A stretch of 64,000 nucleotides of DNA from Paenibacillus sp. FSL R5-0345. GTDB lineage: Bacteria > Bacillota > Bacilli > Paenibacillales > Paenibacillaceae. The translations under genes and the position numbers were made by a program. Below are positions 26,082-34,847 of this stretch, one piece after another. The stretch lies in assembly GCF_000758585.1 (NCBI RefSeq), contig NZ_CP009281.1:2852001-2916000 (forward strand), read 5' to 3'. A model generated the notes under the pieces. It was given only the letters and a program-made list of their open reading frames with translations, searched no databases and was not told the origin of the DNA. Each line of letters opens with the position of its first letter. Positions within the stretch are counted from its first letter, which is position 1.

Positions 26082-27488
26082 ATGATGAAAGTAAACATGA
26101 AGACCAGCAGTATCGCAAAAAAGGCTGCTCCAATTATAATTACAGCTGGGGTTATTGCCGGAGTTGGACTTATTATCGATACCGATAAAGCATTTGGACA
26201 CGGTTATGTATCCGAACCTGCAAGTCGTGCGAAGCTTGGTGCAGCGAATAATGTGGGTTCTGTTCAATATGAGCCACAGAGTCTAGAGGCGCCAAAAGGC
26301 TTCCCATTGGCGGGTCCTGCGGACGGGAAGATAGCATCAGCGGGTGGCATGTTCGGAGGAATTCTGGATCAACAAACAAGTGATCGCTGGATTAAACATG
26401 ATATGGTTGGCGGATTAAATGACATCACTTGGTATATTACAGCACAACATAGAACAACAAAATGGCATTACTATATTACGAAAAAAGGTTGGAATCCTAA
26501 TGCACCGATTAAACGTTCTGACTTAGAGCTTATTGGAACTTTTGAGAATGGCGGTAAACAGCCTGAGCGTTCTGTGACACATAAAGTAAATGTCCCAACT
26601 GACCGCAGTGGATATCATGTTATTTTGGCTGTGTGGGATATTGATGATACAGCAAATGCCTTCTACCAAGTGATTGATGTGAATCTAAAAAACGGTGATT
26701 TAGGACCTGGGGTACAACCAGATACAGAGAAGCCGTCGACGGTAACAGGGTTACACACGATGAGTGTAGAATCGAGCACTGTAGACCTTATGTGGGATGC
26801 TGCAACAGATAACGTAGGCGTAGATCATTACTTGATTTACCGCGGTGAGAACATTGGTAATGCGAAACAAGTTGGTATTTCCTCAACAACGAGCTATAAA
26901 GACATAACTGTAGGATCCGGCAAAATCTATACATATTACATCGTAGCTGTGGATCGTGCAGGAAACACGTCAGGCTCAAGTAATATTATTGTTGTTAGCA
27001 CACCAAACCCGGAAGAGGTTATCCCTCCAGTGGAAACAGCAGATACTGTGAAGCCTTCGATGGTTGAGGGGCTGCATACCATGTCAGTGAAACACAATAG
27101 TGTTAATCTAATGTGGAACGTCGCCCGAGATAATGTAGGTGTTGATCATTATGTTGTATATCGGGATGGTGTTAAACTGACCCAAACCAAGGAAACTTCC
27201 TATACGGATTTAACGGTACAAGCTTCCACTACGTACAATTATTATGTGAGAGCTGTGGACGCTGCTGGTAATATTTCAGACAAGAGCTCTTTGTATACAG
27301 TCACAACCCTTGTGAAACCCGTATTACCAGATGTAGCAGCTTGGAATGCATCCGGGTTGTATATTGTTGGAACAAAAGTTGAATACAAGGGTAACCTTTA
27401 TGAAGCTCGAGTGACATTTAGAAGTTATGGTGATAATAACTGGAATCCGGAGTCGGCATTATCACTCTGGAAATTAGTAACGAAATAA
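26082..27488 (+). CDS. Secreted AA10 lytic polysaccharide monooxygenase with two FN3 domains and a CBM5/12
   Basis: A 468-residue secreted copper enzyme that cleaves chitin or cellulose by oxidation. After a signal peptide (1-39) the mature protein begins with His40 (HGYVSEPASR), one ligand of the copper histidine brace; the second is His123 in TAQHRTTKWHYY. The AA10 domain spans about 40-205. Two fibronectin type III domains (about 215-307 and 320-405) carry near-identical starts (VxGLHTMSV..S.VxLMW). Residues about 418-468 form a CBM5/12-type chitin-binding module with aromatic residues. Two adjacent ATGs (26082, 26085) are possible. It is transcribed alone. Confidence 0.92.
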   Translation: MMKVNMKTSSIAKKAAPIIITAGVIAGVGLIIDTDKAFGHGYVSEPASRAKLGAANNVGSVQYEPQSLEAPKGFPLAGPADGKIASAGGMFGGILDQQTSDRWIKHDMVGGLNDITWYITAQHRTTKWHYYITKKGWNPNAPIKRSDLELIGTFENGGKQPERSVTHKVNVPTDRSGYHVILAVWDIDDTANAFYQVIDVNLKNGDLGPGVQPDTEKPSTVTGLHTMSVESSTVDLMWDAATDNVGVDHYLIYRGENIGNAKQVGISSTTSYKDITVGSGKIYTYYIVAVDRAGNTSGSSNIIVVSTPNPEEVIPPVETADTVKPSMVEGLHTMSVKHNSVNLMWNVARDNVGVDHYVVYRDGVKLTQTKETSYTDLTVQASTTYNYYVRAVDAAGNISDKSSLYTVTTLVKPVLPDVAAWNASGLYIVGTKVEYKGNLYEARVTFRSYGDNNWNPESALSLWKLVTK

Positions 27489-27535
27489 CGAATAACATCA
27501 ATACACCGTCTAATTTCAAATAGATTATAAAAAAA

Positions 27536-27577
27536 ACGGAAATCATTTCTGGTCATTAGAAATGGTTTCCGTATTTT
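27536..27577. terminator. Bidirectional terminator
   Basis: Fifteen-base arms ACGGAAATCATTTCT and AGAAATGGTTTCCGT (one wobble) with A-rich and T-rich flanks, between the convergent LPMO and TPR genes. Confidence 0.85.
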
Positions 27578-27599
27578 TAGGTTAAGAAGCCTTTAAAGT

Positions 27600-28271
27600 T
27601 TATTTCATCTTGGCGAAAAAGCTGCGTAACGCCCAACCGCGTTCTTGCCGTTTTTTATATTTCGGCAGTGAACGATAAACAGCGGTGGATTCTTCGAACG
27701 CTCGTTTCGCATCTTCTGATCTGCCAAGTGCTTTATACATAGAGCCGGCTAGATAATACGCCTCAGAGGAAGAAGACTGGATTTCTTGATACTGAGTAAC
27801 GTAATGTAATGCTTTATCATGATCCGTATGGCGAAAAGTTTCAGCTAACCAAAGATAAGGCTGTCCATATCGGGCCTTACTGTTGATCTCCAGACCTCGA
27901 AGCATCTGTGCCTCGCCTTCCTCCAAAGCGCCCAGCTTTAGATTCACATGTCCAAGCTCTACCCAATATTCAGCAGATTGTTCATAACGGTCCTCGATTT
28001 GGAGTAGGAGATCCTTTGATTCCCTGTATTTTTTACGTTCAGCCAAACTCCGAGCTAAATCAAATTTGGATGAGACATCATTAGGATTCAAAGAAATGGT
28101 TGTACGCAGCTTGGAAATTTGACGCATTCTTTTGAAGGGCTTTGTAATACTGGGGAAGATGCCCACATATCGTCGATCCAAGAAATATAAGATAAGAAGC
28201 AGGATGAATATAGCCAGAAAAGGGTTGCCCACTAATCTGAAGAGCAGTAAAACACCAATAAATTTAAGCAT
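27600..28271 (-). CDS. Membrane-anchored TPR protein
   Basis: A 223-residue protein with one or two N-terminal hydrophobic helices (about 3-31) followed by a soluble domain of tetratricopeptide-like helical repeats (about 55-205): NPNDVSSKFDLARSLAERKKYRESKDLLLQ, SAEYWVELGHVNLKLGALEEGEAQM, SEAYYLAGSMYKALGRSEDAKRAF. TPRs mediate protein contacts, and the arrangement suggests a membrane scaffold; no partner is visible. GGAGGG lies six bases before the ATG. Monocistronic. Confidence 0.78.
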   Translation of the reverse strand: MLKFIGVLLLFRLVGNPFLAIFILLLILYFLDRRYVGIFPSITKPFKRMRQISKLRTTISLNPNDVSSKFDLARSLAERKKYRESKDLLLQIEDRYEQSAEYWVELGHVNLKLGALEEGEAQMLRGLEINSKARYGQPYLWLAETFRHTDHDKALHYVTQYQEIQSSSSEAYYLAGSMYKALGRSEDAKRAFEESTAVYRSLPKYKKRQERGWALRSFFAKMK

Positions 28272-28463
28272 AACTTCCCTCCATAATCATTTGGTTCCGG
28301 TATTGCGATTGAAAAGACTAGATCTAAAGCAGCGTAATTATAACATAAATCAAAGCAATCTGAATCCCGGGATTTAAAAATAATACAACTTTGAACAGCT
28401 TTATACCGTCTTAGTGTAAGATGAATAATAATTACAATAATATCATAAGAAGGGAAAAACAAG

Positions 28464-30020
28464 ATGAACTTATTTGCAAGGAAGATACGACTGTTTAGTT
28501 TGGTTGTTTGTTCTGCTTTAATGGCTACAGTGTCAGTTCCACAAGCGAATGCAGCTCCATCATCTGCTAAGCTGAGCGGAATTAAGGAAATTGTTGCTGC
28601 GCCTGGTTTTTGGGGTGGCAGCTCCTTTGCATTAGGAAAGGACGGAACCGTTTGGGCCTGGGGAAGTAATATGTTTGGACAGTTTGCGAATGGAACAGCA
28701 GGACCAGAGGGATGGACGATTACTCCACACAGTATAGCAGCGCTTGAACATACGAAGCAGCTAGAGATCGGTGGGGCTTATTTTGTAGCGTTGAAGGAAG
28801 ATGGAACGGTTACGGCTTGGGGAGATTATCAGGACAAGAGTGCAGCGGAAGCTGGAAATGGGGCAAGCTCCAAACAACATAGGGTTATGCTGCCTCAGGT
28901 GATCTCGGGGATGACGGATGTAGTTAGTGTAACCTCAGGACTATACAATACTTTAGCTTTAAAAAAGGATGGGAGCGTACTCCAGTGGAGTCCTCCAGAC
29001 GCTTCTAATGTAGGGTACACAGAGCTGCCTGCTGCCACGAAGGTGCAGGGCTTAAGTGAGGTGAAGTGGATCGGGAACAGTATTTATCAGGCCGAGATTC
29101 GAACTAACGGTACCCTGTGGACTTGGAGCGCTAACCCGCAAATAGAGAATACACAAGCGGTGAAGAAACCGATCGCAGTTAAGGATTTATACCATGTGAA
29201 GTCCGTTTCAATGAGTGATCGCAGCATACTGGCTTTAACCGAAAGTGGAAGCGTCTGGGGAACGATTGACAGCAATAATTATAATGAAATTACGATGAAA
29301 AAGATGCCAGGTCTTTCGAATATTGTATCCGTTCAGACGAAAAATGGATTCAATCTTGTTGCTAATAAAAAAGGAGAATACTGGGTATGGGAAGCTGGTA
29401 CCTTGATGCACGGCCTACAAAAGATCACAACCTTAAAGCAGATATCTAAACTTACGCTGGATTTAGGCGGCTTTGCAGCGGTTAAGAAAGATGGTACCGT
29501 GTGGACATGGAGTACTAATAATGTAACCGACAGCAAATGGGTCTTCACTCAGCCAAAGCAAATTAAAGGCTTGAGCAATCCGGTTTCTTTTGTTAGCGGT
29601 GAGAATAGTAAGTATGCAGTCTTGAAGGATGGAACTGCCGTGGCTTGGGGGACGAATATGTTTGGACAACTCGGAATAAGCGCTGTTGATTCACGTCCTT
29701 TTACTTTATCTCCTATTTTGAAACCTGTTACGGTAATTGTTGATGGGAAGAAAATCGACTCCGTACAGTCTGCTATTTTTATAGATGGAAGTGTAAAAGT
29801 ACCGATTAGGGAAGTAGCGGAAAGTCTTGGCTACACACTCTCATGGGAGGGAGAAATGACGCTCTCGAAAGAAGGGAAGAAAATCACTTTTAAAGAAGAG
29901 GGAGCCATTAAAGTAAGTTATACTTCACTTGTTCCAGCGGCAGCTTTGGCTAAGGCACTAGGTGTTACTGCTGAGTGGAATAGTACACTGTACCAATTAA
30001 CGTTACATACAAAAAGATGA
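28464..30020 (+). CDS. Secreted RCC1-repeat protein with stalk domain
   Basis: A 518-residue exported protein. The signal peptide (1-30) ends near NAAPS. Residues about 35-410 carry RCC1-type beta-propeller repeats, each with a GTVWAWG-like strand (WAWGSNMFGQFANG, TAWGDY, LWTWSAN, VWTWSTNN, AVAWGTNMFGQLG). The last 90 residues form a stalk domain (VPIREVAESLGYTLSWEG and VPAAALAKALGVTAEW) like that of the lipoprotein at 4354. In bacteria such proteins are surface exposed; no enzymatic function is known. AGAAGGG upstream of the ATG. Confidence 0.85.
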   Translation: MNLFARKIRLFSLVVCSALMATVSVPQANAAPSSAKLSGIKEIVAAPGFWGGSSFALGKDGTVWAWGSNMFGQFANGTAGPEGWTITPHSIAALEHTKQLEIGGAYFVALKEDGTVTAWGDYQDKSAAEAGNGASSKQHRVMLPQVISGMTDVVSVTSGLYNTLALKKDGSVLQWSPPDASNVGYTELPAATKVQGLSEVKWIGNSIYQAEIRTNGTLWTWSANPQIENTQAVKKPIAVKDLYHVKSVSMSDRSILALTESGSVWGTIDSNNYNEITMKKMPGLSNIVSVQTKNGFNLVANKKGEYWVWEAGTLMHGLQKITTLKQISKLTLDLGGFAAVKKDGTVWTWSTNNVTDSKWVFTQPKQIKGLSNPVSFVSGENSKYAVLKDGTAVAWGTNMFGQLGISAVDSRPFTLSPILKPVTVIVDGKKIDSVQSAIFIDGSVKVPIREVAESLGYTLSWEGEMTLSKEGKKITFKEEGAIKVSYTSLVPAAALAKALGVTAEWNSTLYQLTLHTKR

Positions 30021-30109
30021 CTTTCATTTAACACTTTATTTAATTTATTGATGTACAATAAGTGAATTAATCTGTATTGAACCATAATAACCAGTCTGGA
30101 GTGATAGGT

Positions 30110-30703
30110 ATGGCATTTACAGTATGTGTGTTCGCCGGATCGAATCCAGGTCTTAACTCAGAATATACGGAAATGGCTAGAGAATTGGGTTATCATATAG
30201 CTGCACAAGGATGTAGGCTGGTTTACGGAGGTTCAAGAAATGGCCTTATGGGACAGGTGGCGGACGGAGTGTTGGCAAATGGTGGTGAAGTCGTCGGTAT
30301 CATGCCCGTGGATCTTTTTAAAGATGAAATCAGGCATTCTGGGCTGACGAAATTGATTGAGGTTTCTAGTATGCATGAACGTAAGGCGATAATGAGCGGT
30401 ATGGCCGATGCATTTATTGCCCTGCCGGGTGGTCTTGGAACCTTTGATGAGTTATTTGAGATCCTATGCTGGATGCAGATTGGGATTCATCAGAAGCCTA
30501 TTGGACTGCTGAATATTAGAGGTTATTTTAATCCGCTGCTAGCCATGATCTCTCATAGTGTAAGTGAAGGGTTTGCTCCAAAAAATGCGTTGAAAATGTT
30601 AGATATGAACTCTGATCCCGAATATTTGCTTGAACTGATGAGAGGTCAAGTTGATCATAGTAATAAAGGGAATGGGAACGCTAGATTTCCTTCACAGCGT
30701 TGA
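30110..30703 (+). CDS. LOG family protein (cytokinin riboside 5'-monophosphate phosphoribohydrolase-like)
   Basis: A 197-residue Rossmann-fold protein of the TIGR00730 family. It shows GSNPG near residue 9, YGGSRNGLMG (about 42-51) and the signature PGGLGTFDELFE (about 104-115) with the catalytic arginine and glutamate motif typical of LOG phosphoribohydrolases, which cut N-glycosidic bonds of nucleoside monophosphates. In bacteria the role is likely purine nucleotide salvage or housekeeping. The frame opens at TTG 30077, but the ATG at 30110 begins the fold (MAFTVCVFAGS). Confidence 0.88.
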   Translation: MAFTVCVFAGSNPGLNSEYTEMARELGYHIAAQGCRLVYGGSRNGLMGQVADGVLANGGEVVGIMPVDLFKDEIRHSGLTKLIEVSSMHERKAIMSGMADAFIALPGGLGTFDELFEILCWMQIGIHQKPIGLLNIRGYFNPLLAMISHSVSEGFAPKNALKMLDMNSDPEYLLELMRGQVDHSNKGNGNARFPSQR

Positions 30704-30721
30704 GAAAATGAGTAGGAATTT

Positions 30722-30763
30722 AACAACCTCCAGCTGTTTTATACAGCTTGGAGGTTGTTTTCA
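30722..30763 (+). terminator. Terminator of the LOG gene
   Basis: Arms ACAACCTCCAGCTG and CAGCTTGGAGGTTGT (one unpaired base) followed by TTTTC, about 20 bases after the stop codon. Confidence 0.82.
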
Positions 30764-30881
30764 TATGATCATGTGATAAACTTGTTTCGGTCTATATGTT
30801 GCTGGGTAATTAACTTTTAATAAGTAGTAGTGGTTACTCCGAGTAACTCAGGAAATGATTACCTAAGGAGGTTGGAATTCA

Positions 30882-31046
30882 ATGAATGTGATGGTACATA
30901 ATCTTATGGCTTACAATCATCAGTTTTTTAGACCTCAGCCCGTGGTCAATCCTAAGCAAGAGAGATCTAATAAGAAGAAGCAGAGTTTTCAGGAAGTCTT
31001 AGATGAGAAAATGAAAGTGTATGGCAAATACAGAATCATTAAGTAA
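30882..31046 (+). CDS. Small 54-residue protein of unknown function
   Basis: A short open frame with a very good ribosome binding site (TAAGGAGGTTGG, ending about six bases before the ATG) and a strong terminator 26 bases after its stop. The product starts MNVMVHNLMAYNHQFF, has a proline-rich RPQPVV stretch, a basic patch NKKKQ and a helical FQEVLDEKMKVYGKY tail. It has no signal peptide or membrane helix. I do not recognise a family. Signals around the frame make it a credible gene that standard length cut-offs would miss. Confidence 0.6.
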   Translation: MNVMVHNLMAYNHQFFRPQPVVNPKQERSNKKKQSFQEVLDEKMKVYGKYRIIK

Positions 31047-31071
31047 AAGCTACTACATATGCCTGTTGAAA

Positions 31072-31122
31072 AAATCCGGAATGCAGTGATCTTAGGGTCA
31101 CTGCATTCCGGATTTTTTTTTT
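31072..31122. terminator. Strong bidirectional terminator
   Basis: Perfect 17-base arms (AATCCGGAATGCAGTGA and its complement), an eight-base loop, A-run before and ten T after, between the 54-residue gene and the convergent Sm-like gene. Confidence 0.9.
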
Positions 31123-31333
31123 AGGGTCTAACCTCAAAAAATTGGCAGCTCTTACGGGAGTAGTAAGTCAGATCACTAACTCTGGACTGAATAACGACAT
31201 CGAAATCAGTGAAGCGGACAACGGTTGCTCCTGAATTCACCAAATGATCGTCCTGAAAGACTCGGACAGGTAATTTTCGGTCAACGGCTTCTTGGAAATC
31301 ACTGTCTGTAAACAGCGGGCGGTTAATCGGCAT
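31121..31333 (-). CDS. Small protein with possible Sm-like (Hfq-type) fold
   Basis: A 70-residue soluble protein. The ATG at 31333 has AAAGGAG ten bases upstream, better than the longer frame to 31357. Its layout follows Hfq: an N-terminal helix (SDFQEAVDRK), a strand pair LPVRVFQDDHLVNSGATVVRFTDFDVVIQS that resembles an Sm1 motif (PVxVF, conserved G, DFDxxI), and a final LTYYSRKSCQFFEV in the place of Sm2. The similarity was seen by eye to the Hfq-like gene at 11651 and is not proof of homology. Function otherwise unknown. Confidence 0.55.
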   Translation of the reverse strand: MPINRPLFTDSDFQEAVDRKLPVRVFQDDHLVNSGATVVRFTDFDVVIQSRVSDLTYYSRKSCQFFEVRP

Positions 31334-31515
31334 AGATATTAAACTCCTTTTGATCATGTAATGAAGTTAGAAATAAAAATAGTATACCTGTGGAAGCAAG
31401 AGAAATCCAATATAAGTGATGATAATGAACAATTTATGAGCAACATATTTGGACAAAATTCTATGCGCCCACTGCAGACATAACATAGTTATGACTGTAC
31501 TAAGGGGGTTTAAAT

Positions 31516-32109
31516 ATGCACTGGCTTTCCATCATTATTATTGGTCTGGCTTCAAATTTGGATAACTTAGGAATAGGCGTTTCCTTTGGCGCACGGTCCA
31601 CAAGAATTACCCCATTTTCAAATCTGATCATTGCTATTCTGTCGATGCTGGCTACATATATCTCAATAACCTCAGGTGAGTATGTTTCAGAATATTTTTC
31701 TGAAGCGAACGGAAATGCCATCGGTGGCTGCTTGATTCTGTTTATGGGAATCTGGAGCATTAGAGCGGTGTATAAGAAGCCAACTTCAAGTGTAAGCATG
31801 GATATAGAGAGCAACGTCCTCAGCACATCTTCTACAGATACTGGCTATCGTCATGTTTTAAGATGGCAAGAATCGGTGTGGTTGGGTGTGGCGCTGGCTA
31901 TCAATTGTATTGCTACAGGCTTTGGAGCAGGGATCAGCGGCGTGAACGCAACATTCACAGCGATCTCAGTAGGTGCCTTTTCATTTATTACTGTTGCTGC
32001 CGGAATGAAAATCGGGAATCGAATGTCCAAAACTTGGCTAGGCAAACATTCTGATCTTATCGGTGGATTGTTATTAGTAGGCATAGGTCTGTATGAAATA
32101 TTTATTTAA
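31516..32109 (+). CDS. ytaF: Sporulation membrane protein YtaF / MntP-related
   Basis: A 197-residue membrane protein with six predicted helices and internal twofold symmetry. It starts MHWLSIIIIGLASNLDNLGIG; the SNLDNLGIG motif and the mirrored AINCIATGFGAG are typical of YtaF, a relative of the manganese exporter MntP (where the equivalent motif is DAFAVS). YtaF is made during sporulation in Bacillus subtilis; metal transport is inferred only from MntP. AGGGGG lies before the ATG. Monocistronic. Confidence 0.82.
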   Translation: MHWLSIIIIGLASNLDNLGIGVSFGARSTRITPFSNLIIAILSMLATYISITSGEYVSEYFSEANGNAIGGCLILFMGIWSIRAVYKKPTSSVSMDIESNVLSTSSTDTGYRHVLRWQESVWLGVALAINCIATGFGAGISGVNATFTAISVGAFSFITVAAGMKIGNRMSKTWLGKHSDLIGGLLLVGIGLYEIFI

Positions 32110-32252
32110 GGAGGACCTGAGGTCAAAGATACGAAGTAAATGTTAAGACCACATTCTATTGGATGTGGTTTGTTAGCTGTAGCGGACACATTCGTAGTCT
32201 CTTAACAATGTCCTACCCTGGTGGGGAAAACAAATTTGATGGTAATGAACTT

Positions 32253-32277
32253 TGAGTCCTCTTATGAGGGCTTTTTT
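32253..32277 (+). terminator. Terminator-like hairpin
   Basis: AGTCCTC and GAGGGCT arms (one G-U) with a short loop followed by seven T. It lies 144 bases after ytaF, in the 281-base gap before the sugar transporter. A weaker hairpin (ACCACATT/GATGTGGT) lies at about 32146-32170. No other feature was seen in the gap. Confidence 0.6.
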
Positions 32278-32390
32278 TATTGAATCAGAAGTATTTCCAC
32301 CATAAATCGGAAGTTTGCCTCCTCAAAAAAAGAATATAAACCCTGTAGACTAAATCTTGTAAGAGAAACCTTTGAAAGGGGTACAGGGGA

Positions 32391-33746
32391 ATGAATAAAG
32401 TAAAACACTTGGCGCTTTCGTTAGTCGCTATCATGCTCGTAGGTTCACTGGCAGCATGCGGAGGCAACAACGCCGAGAACAACGCATCAAGTAAAAATAC
32501 AGGTAACAACGCAGCAAGCACAAGTGAACCAACAAAAGATGAGGGTACTGAGCCTGCTGAGAAAATCGAACTCTCTTTCTGGACACTCGGAAACGTGAAC
32601 TATGAGGATCTAGCGAAGGAGTACACGAAGGAACATCCTAACGTTACGATCAAGGTTCAAAATACGGGTGACCAAACGGCTCATCATAATAATTTGACCA
32701 CTGCATTGTCTGCTGGATCGGGAGCACCTGATATTTTCCAACTTGAAATCGGTTTCATGGAGCGTTTTATCAATGCACAGGATAAATTCTATAACCTGAA
32801 TGATCTTGGTGCTAAAGATATTCAAGCGAACTATTTGGATTGGAAATGGAAACAAGCCTCTTCCGTAGATGGCAGCTTCCAGTTGGGTTTACCTACAGAT
32901 ATCGGTCCGACCGTTGTTTATTACAGAACAGATTTGGCGGAAGCAGCAGGATTACCAAGTGACCCGGAAGGATTCGGCGGAGCCATTGATACATGGGACA
33001 AGTTCGCTGCTGTAGCCAAAACATTTAAAGAAAAGACAGGTAAGCCTTTTGTAGATCTTACAGATCTTACCTTTAACGCATTGCGTGACCAATCCGCGGA
33101 TGAAATCTACTTCAGCAAAGCGGATGGCAGCTTTATCGGAGACACCAACCTGCAAGTTCGCAAAGCTTATGATTTTACGGTTAAAGGTATCCAAGAAGGT
33201 TGGATCAGCAATCTAATGCTTTGGTCTCCAGAATGGGGCCAAGGAATGAACGATGGATCTTTTGCAGTCGTCATGGGACCGGCTTGGATGGCGGGAAATG
33301 TTAAGAGTAATGCTCCAGATACTACTGGAAAATGGAAAATCGCCCAGCTTCCTGAAGGTGCCGGTAACTGGGGTGGTTCGTTCCTGACACTGCCTAAAGA
33401 GGGCAAACACTCGAAAGAAGCTTATGATTTCATCGCTTGGATGGATAACAAGGATAATCAACTGGAATCTTTCAAGACAAAAGGGCTGATGCCTTCCATT
33501 CCTGCCCTGTACGAAGATCCTGCATTCGTAGATTTCAAGGATGAATTCTTCGGTGGTCAACAAACCGCAGTTGAATTTGGTAAAGCGGCTAATCGTGTAA
33601 AACCTGTGTACTACGGTCCACTTCATGACCAAACCGATACCTTCTTCAAAAATGCACTGAAAAACGTGTTGGAGAAAAAGGCTGATCCGGCCAAAGAGTG
33701 GGGTGAAGCTGTTAAACAAGCGAAGAAACTGGCTGAACGCAGCTAA
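32391..33746 (+). CDS. Sugar ABC transporter substrate-binding lipoprotein
   Basis: A 451-residue extracellular solute-binding protein of family 1 (SBP_bac_1/8). The signal peptide ends in lipobox SLAAC (Cys23), then an Asn/Ser/Thr-rich linker (24-55), then the binding domain with LSFWTLGNVNYEDLAKEY and typical GPAWMAGNVK and LTLPKEGKHSKEAYDFIAWM. It should bind an oligosaccharide or sugar outside the cell and hand it to the two permeases encoded next. AAAGGGG lies before the ATG. No ATPase is in the operon; such systems usually share MsmX. Confidence 0.92.
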   Translation: MNKVKHLALSLVAIMLVGSLAACGGNNAENNASSKNTGNNAASTSEPTKDEGTEPAEKIELSFWTLGNVNYEDLAKEYTKEHPNVTIKVQNTGDQTAHHNNLTTALSAGSGAPDIFQLEIGFMERFINAQDKFYNLNDLGAKDIQANYLDWKWKQASSVDGSFQLGLPTDIGPTVVYYRTDLAEAAGLPSDPEGFGGAIDTWDKFAAVAKTFKEKTGKPFVDLTDLTFNALRDQSADEIYFSKADGSFIGDTNLQVRKAYDFTVKGIQEGWISNLMLWSPEWGQGMNDGSFAVVMGPAWMAGNVKSNAPDTTGKWKIAQLPEGAGNWGGSFLTLPKEGKHSKEAYDFIAWMDNKDNQLESFKTKGLMPSIPALYEDPAFVDFKDEFFGGQQTAVEFGKAANRVKPVYYGPLHDQTDTFFKNALKNVLEKKADPAKEWGEAVKQAKKLAERS

Positions 33747-33779
33747 GACTTCCAACAGAAAGAGTGCAATGCCTGAAAG

Positions 33780-33861
33780 GTCCGGATTCATGGAGAACAG
33801 CATTCTCTGTGAATTCGGACTAAACGTTTACCGTCCTTATAAGGACGCCGAAGACGTTTTT
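33780..33861 (+). promoter_or_regulatory. Two tandem hairpins between binding-protein and permease genes
   Basis: The first (33780-33820) has arms GTCCGGATTCA and TGAATTCGGAC with an inner GAGAA/TTCTC pairing and no T-run. The second (33822-33861) has AAACGT/ACGTTT and GTCCTT/AAGGAC pairing and ends in TTTTT. Such structures usually let the binding-protein mRNA accumulate above permease mRNA by 3'-end protection and partial termination. Confidence 0.65.
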
Positions 33862-33893
33862 GCTTGATACGTTCGATTACCTGGAGGTGTGAC

Positions 33894-34847
33894 ATGGCAC
33901 AACCTGTTATCTCGAGTCCGCATGCCGAGAGCAAACGCCCGTTTTTAACTGAACAAAGAAGGAGCCGCATCACTGCGTATACTTTCATTTCTCCTTTTTT
34001 TATTCTGTTCTTGATATTTGGACTATATCCGATCTTCTTTACGATCTACCTCTCATTCTTTAAATGGGATGCCTTGAACCCTATGAAATTCGTAGGGATG
34101 AAAAACTATGAACTGGTCACAAGTGATCCTACCTTTTGGATTTCTTTTAGCAACACCTTAATAATGGGGCTGATCGGAACGGTTCCGCAGATTCTATTGG
34201 CGCTTTTGATTGCCGTTTTGTTGAATTCCGGAATGACTCGGTTTAAGAAAACATTCCGGGTACTCTTTTTCATGCCGAATATTACGTCTATCGTTGCAGT
34301 TACCCTGGTGTTTAGTACGTTGTTTGGGAACAACGGAATGATCAACTGGATACTTAACGGACTAGGGCTTGATAGTATGGCCTTCAACTCTGGCTGGTGG
34401 GGAGTAAAAATTGCGATCTCAACCATGGTGATGTGGCGCTGGACAGGGTACAATGCCATTATTTTTCTATCAGGGCTTCAAAGTATTCCTACAGATTTAT
34501 ATGAAGCGGCTCGAATTGATGGGGCGAACAGAAGACAACAATTCACCTTCATTACAATGCCACTCCTGAAACCTTTTATCGTATTCGTCACTTTACTGTC
34601 GACCATAGGTGCGTTGCAGTTGTTTACTGAGCCTTATGTATTCCTGGGCCAATCAGGTACGGGATCTACTCGTCAGGAAGGTATTACTATGGTTACTTAT
34701 TTGTACAGTGAGGCATTCCGCAATGGATTCTTCGGTACGGCGGCGGCTACGGCAGTTCTGCTGTTTGTGGTCACGATTATATTCTCTGTCCTTAATATGC
34801 TGGTTTCAAGCCGCATGGGTGGAGATACAGGAGGGGGTAAAGCGTGA
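33894..34847 (+). CDS. Sugar ABC transporter permease (MalF/UgpA type)
   Basis: A 318-residue inner-membrane permease with six helices. It has the binding-protein-dependent transport signature EAARIDGANRRQQFTFITMPLL (EAA loop) that docks the ATPase, near residue 205. The N-terminal 30 residues are cytoplasmic and polar, as in carbohydrate CUT1 permeases. The frame starts earlier at 33864, but GGAGG is placed for the ATG at 33894. It overlaps the next permease by four bases. Together with the following gene it forms the CUT1 membrane channel. Confidence 0.92.
   Translation: MAQPVISSPHAESKRPFLTEQRRSRITAYTFISPFFILFLIFGLYPIFFTIYLSFFKWDALNPMKFVGMKNYELVTSDPTFWISFSNTLIMGLIGTVPQILLALLIAVLLNSGMTRFKKTFRVLFFMPNITSIVAVTLVFSTLFGNNGMINWILNGLGLDSMAFNSGWWGVKIAISTMVMWRWTGYNAIIFLSGLQSIPTDLYEAARIDGANRRQQFTFITMPLLKPFIVFVTLLSTIGALQLFTEPYVFLGQSGTGSTRQEGITMVTYLYSEAFRNGFFGTAAATAVLLFVVTIIFSVLNMLVSSRMGGDTGGGKA

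Noticed and set aside
33213..33803. A 196-residue minus-strand frame opposite the sugar-binding protein.
   Set aside because: Antisense to a well-supported lipoprotein gene, no ribosome binding site, no recognisable domain.
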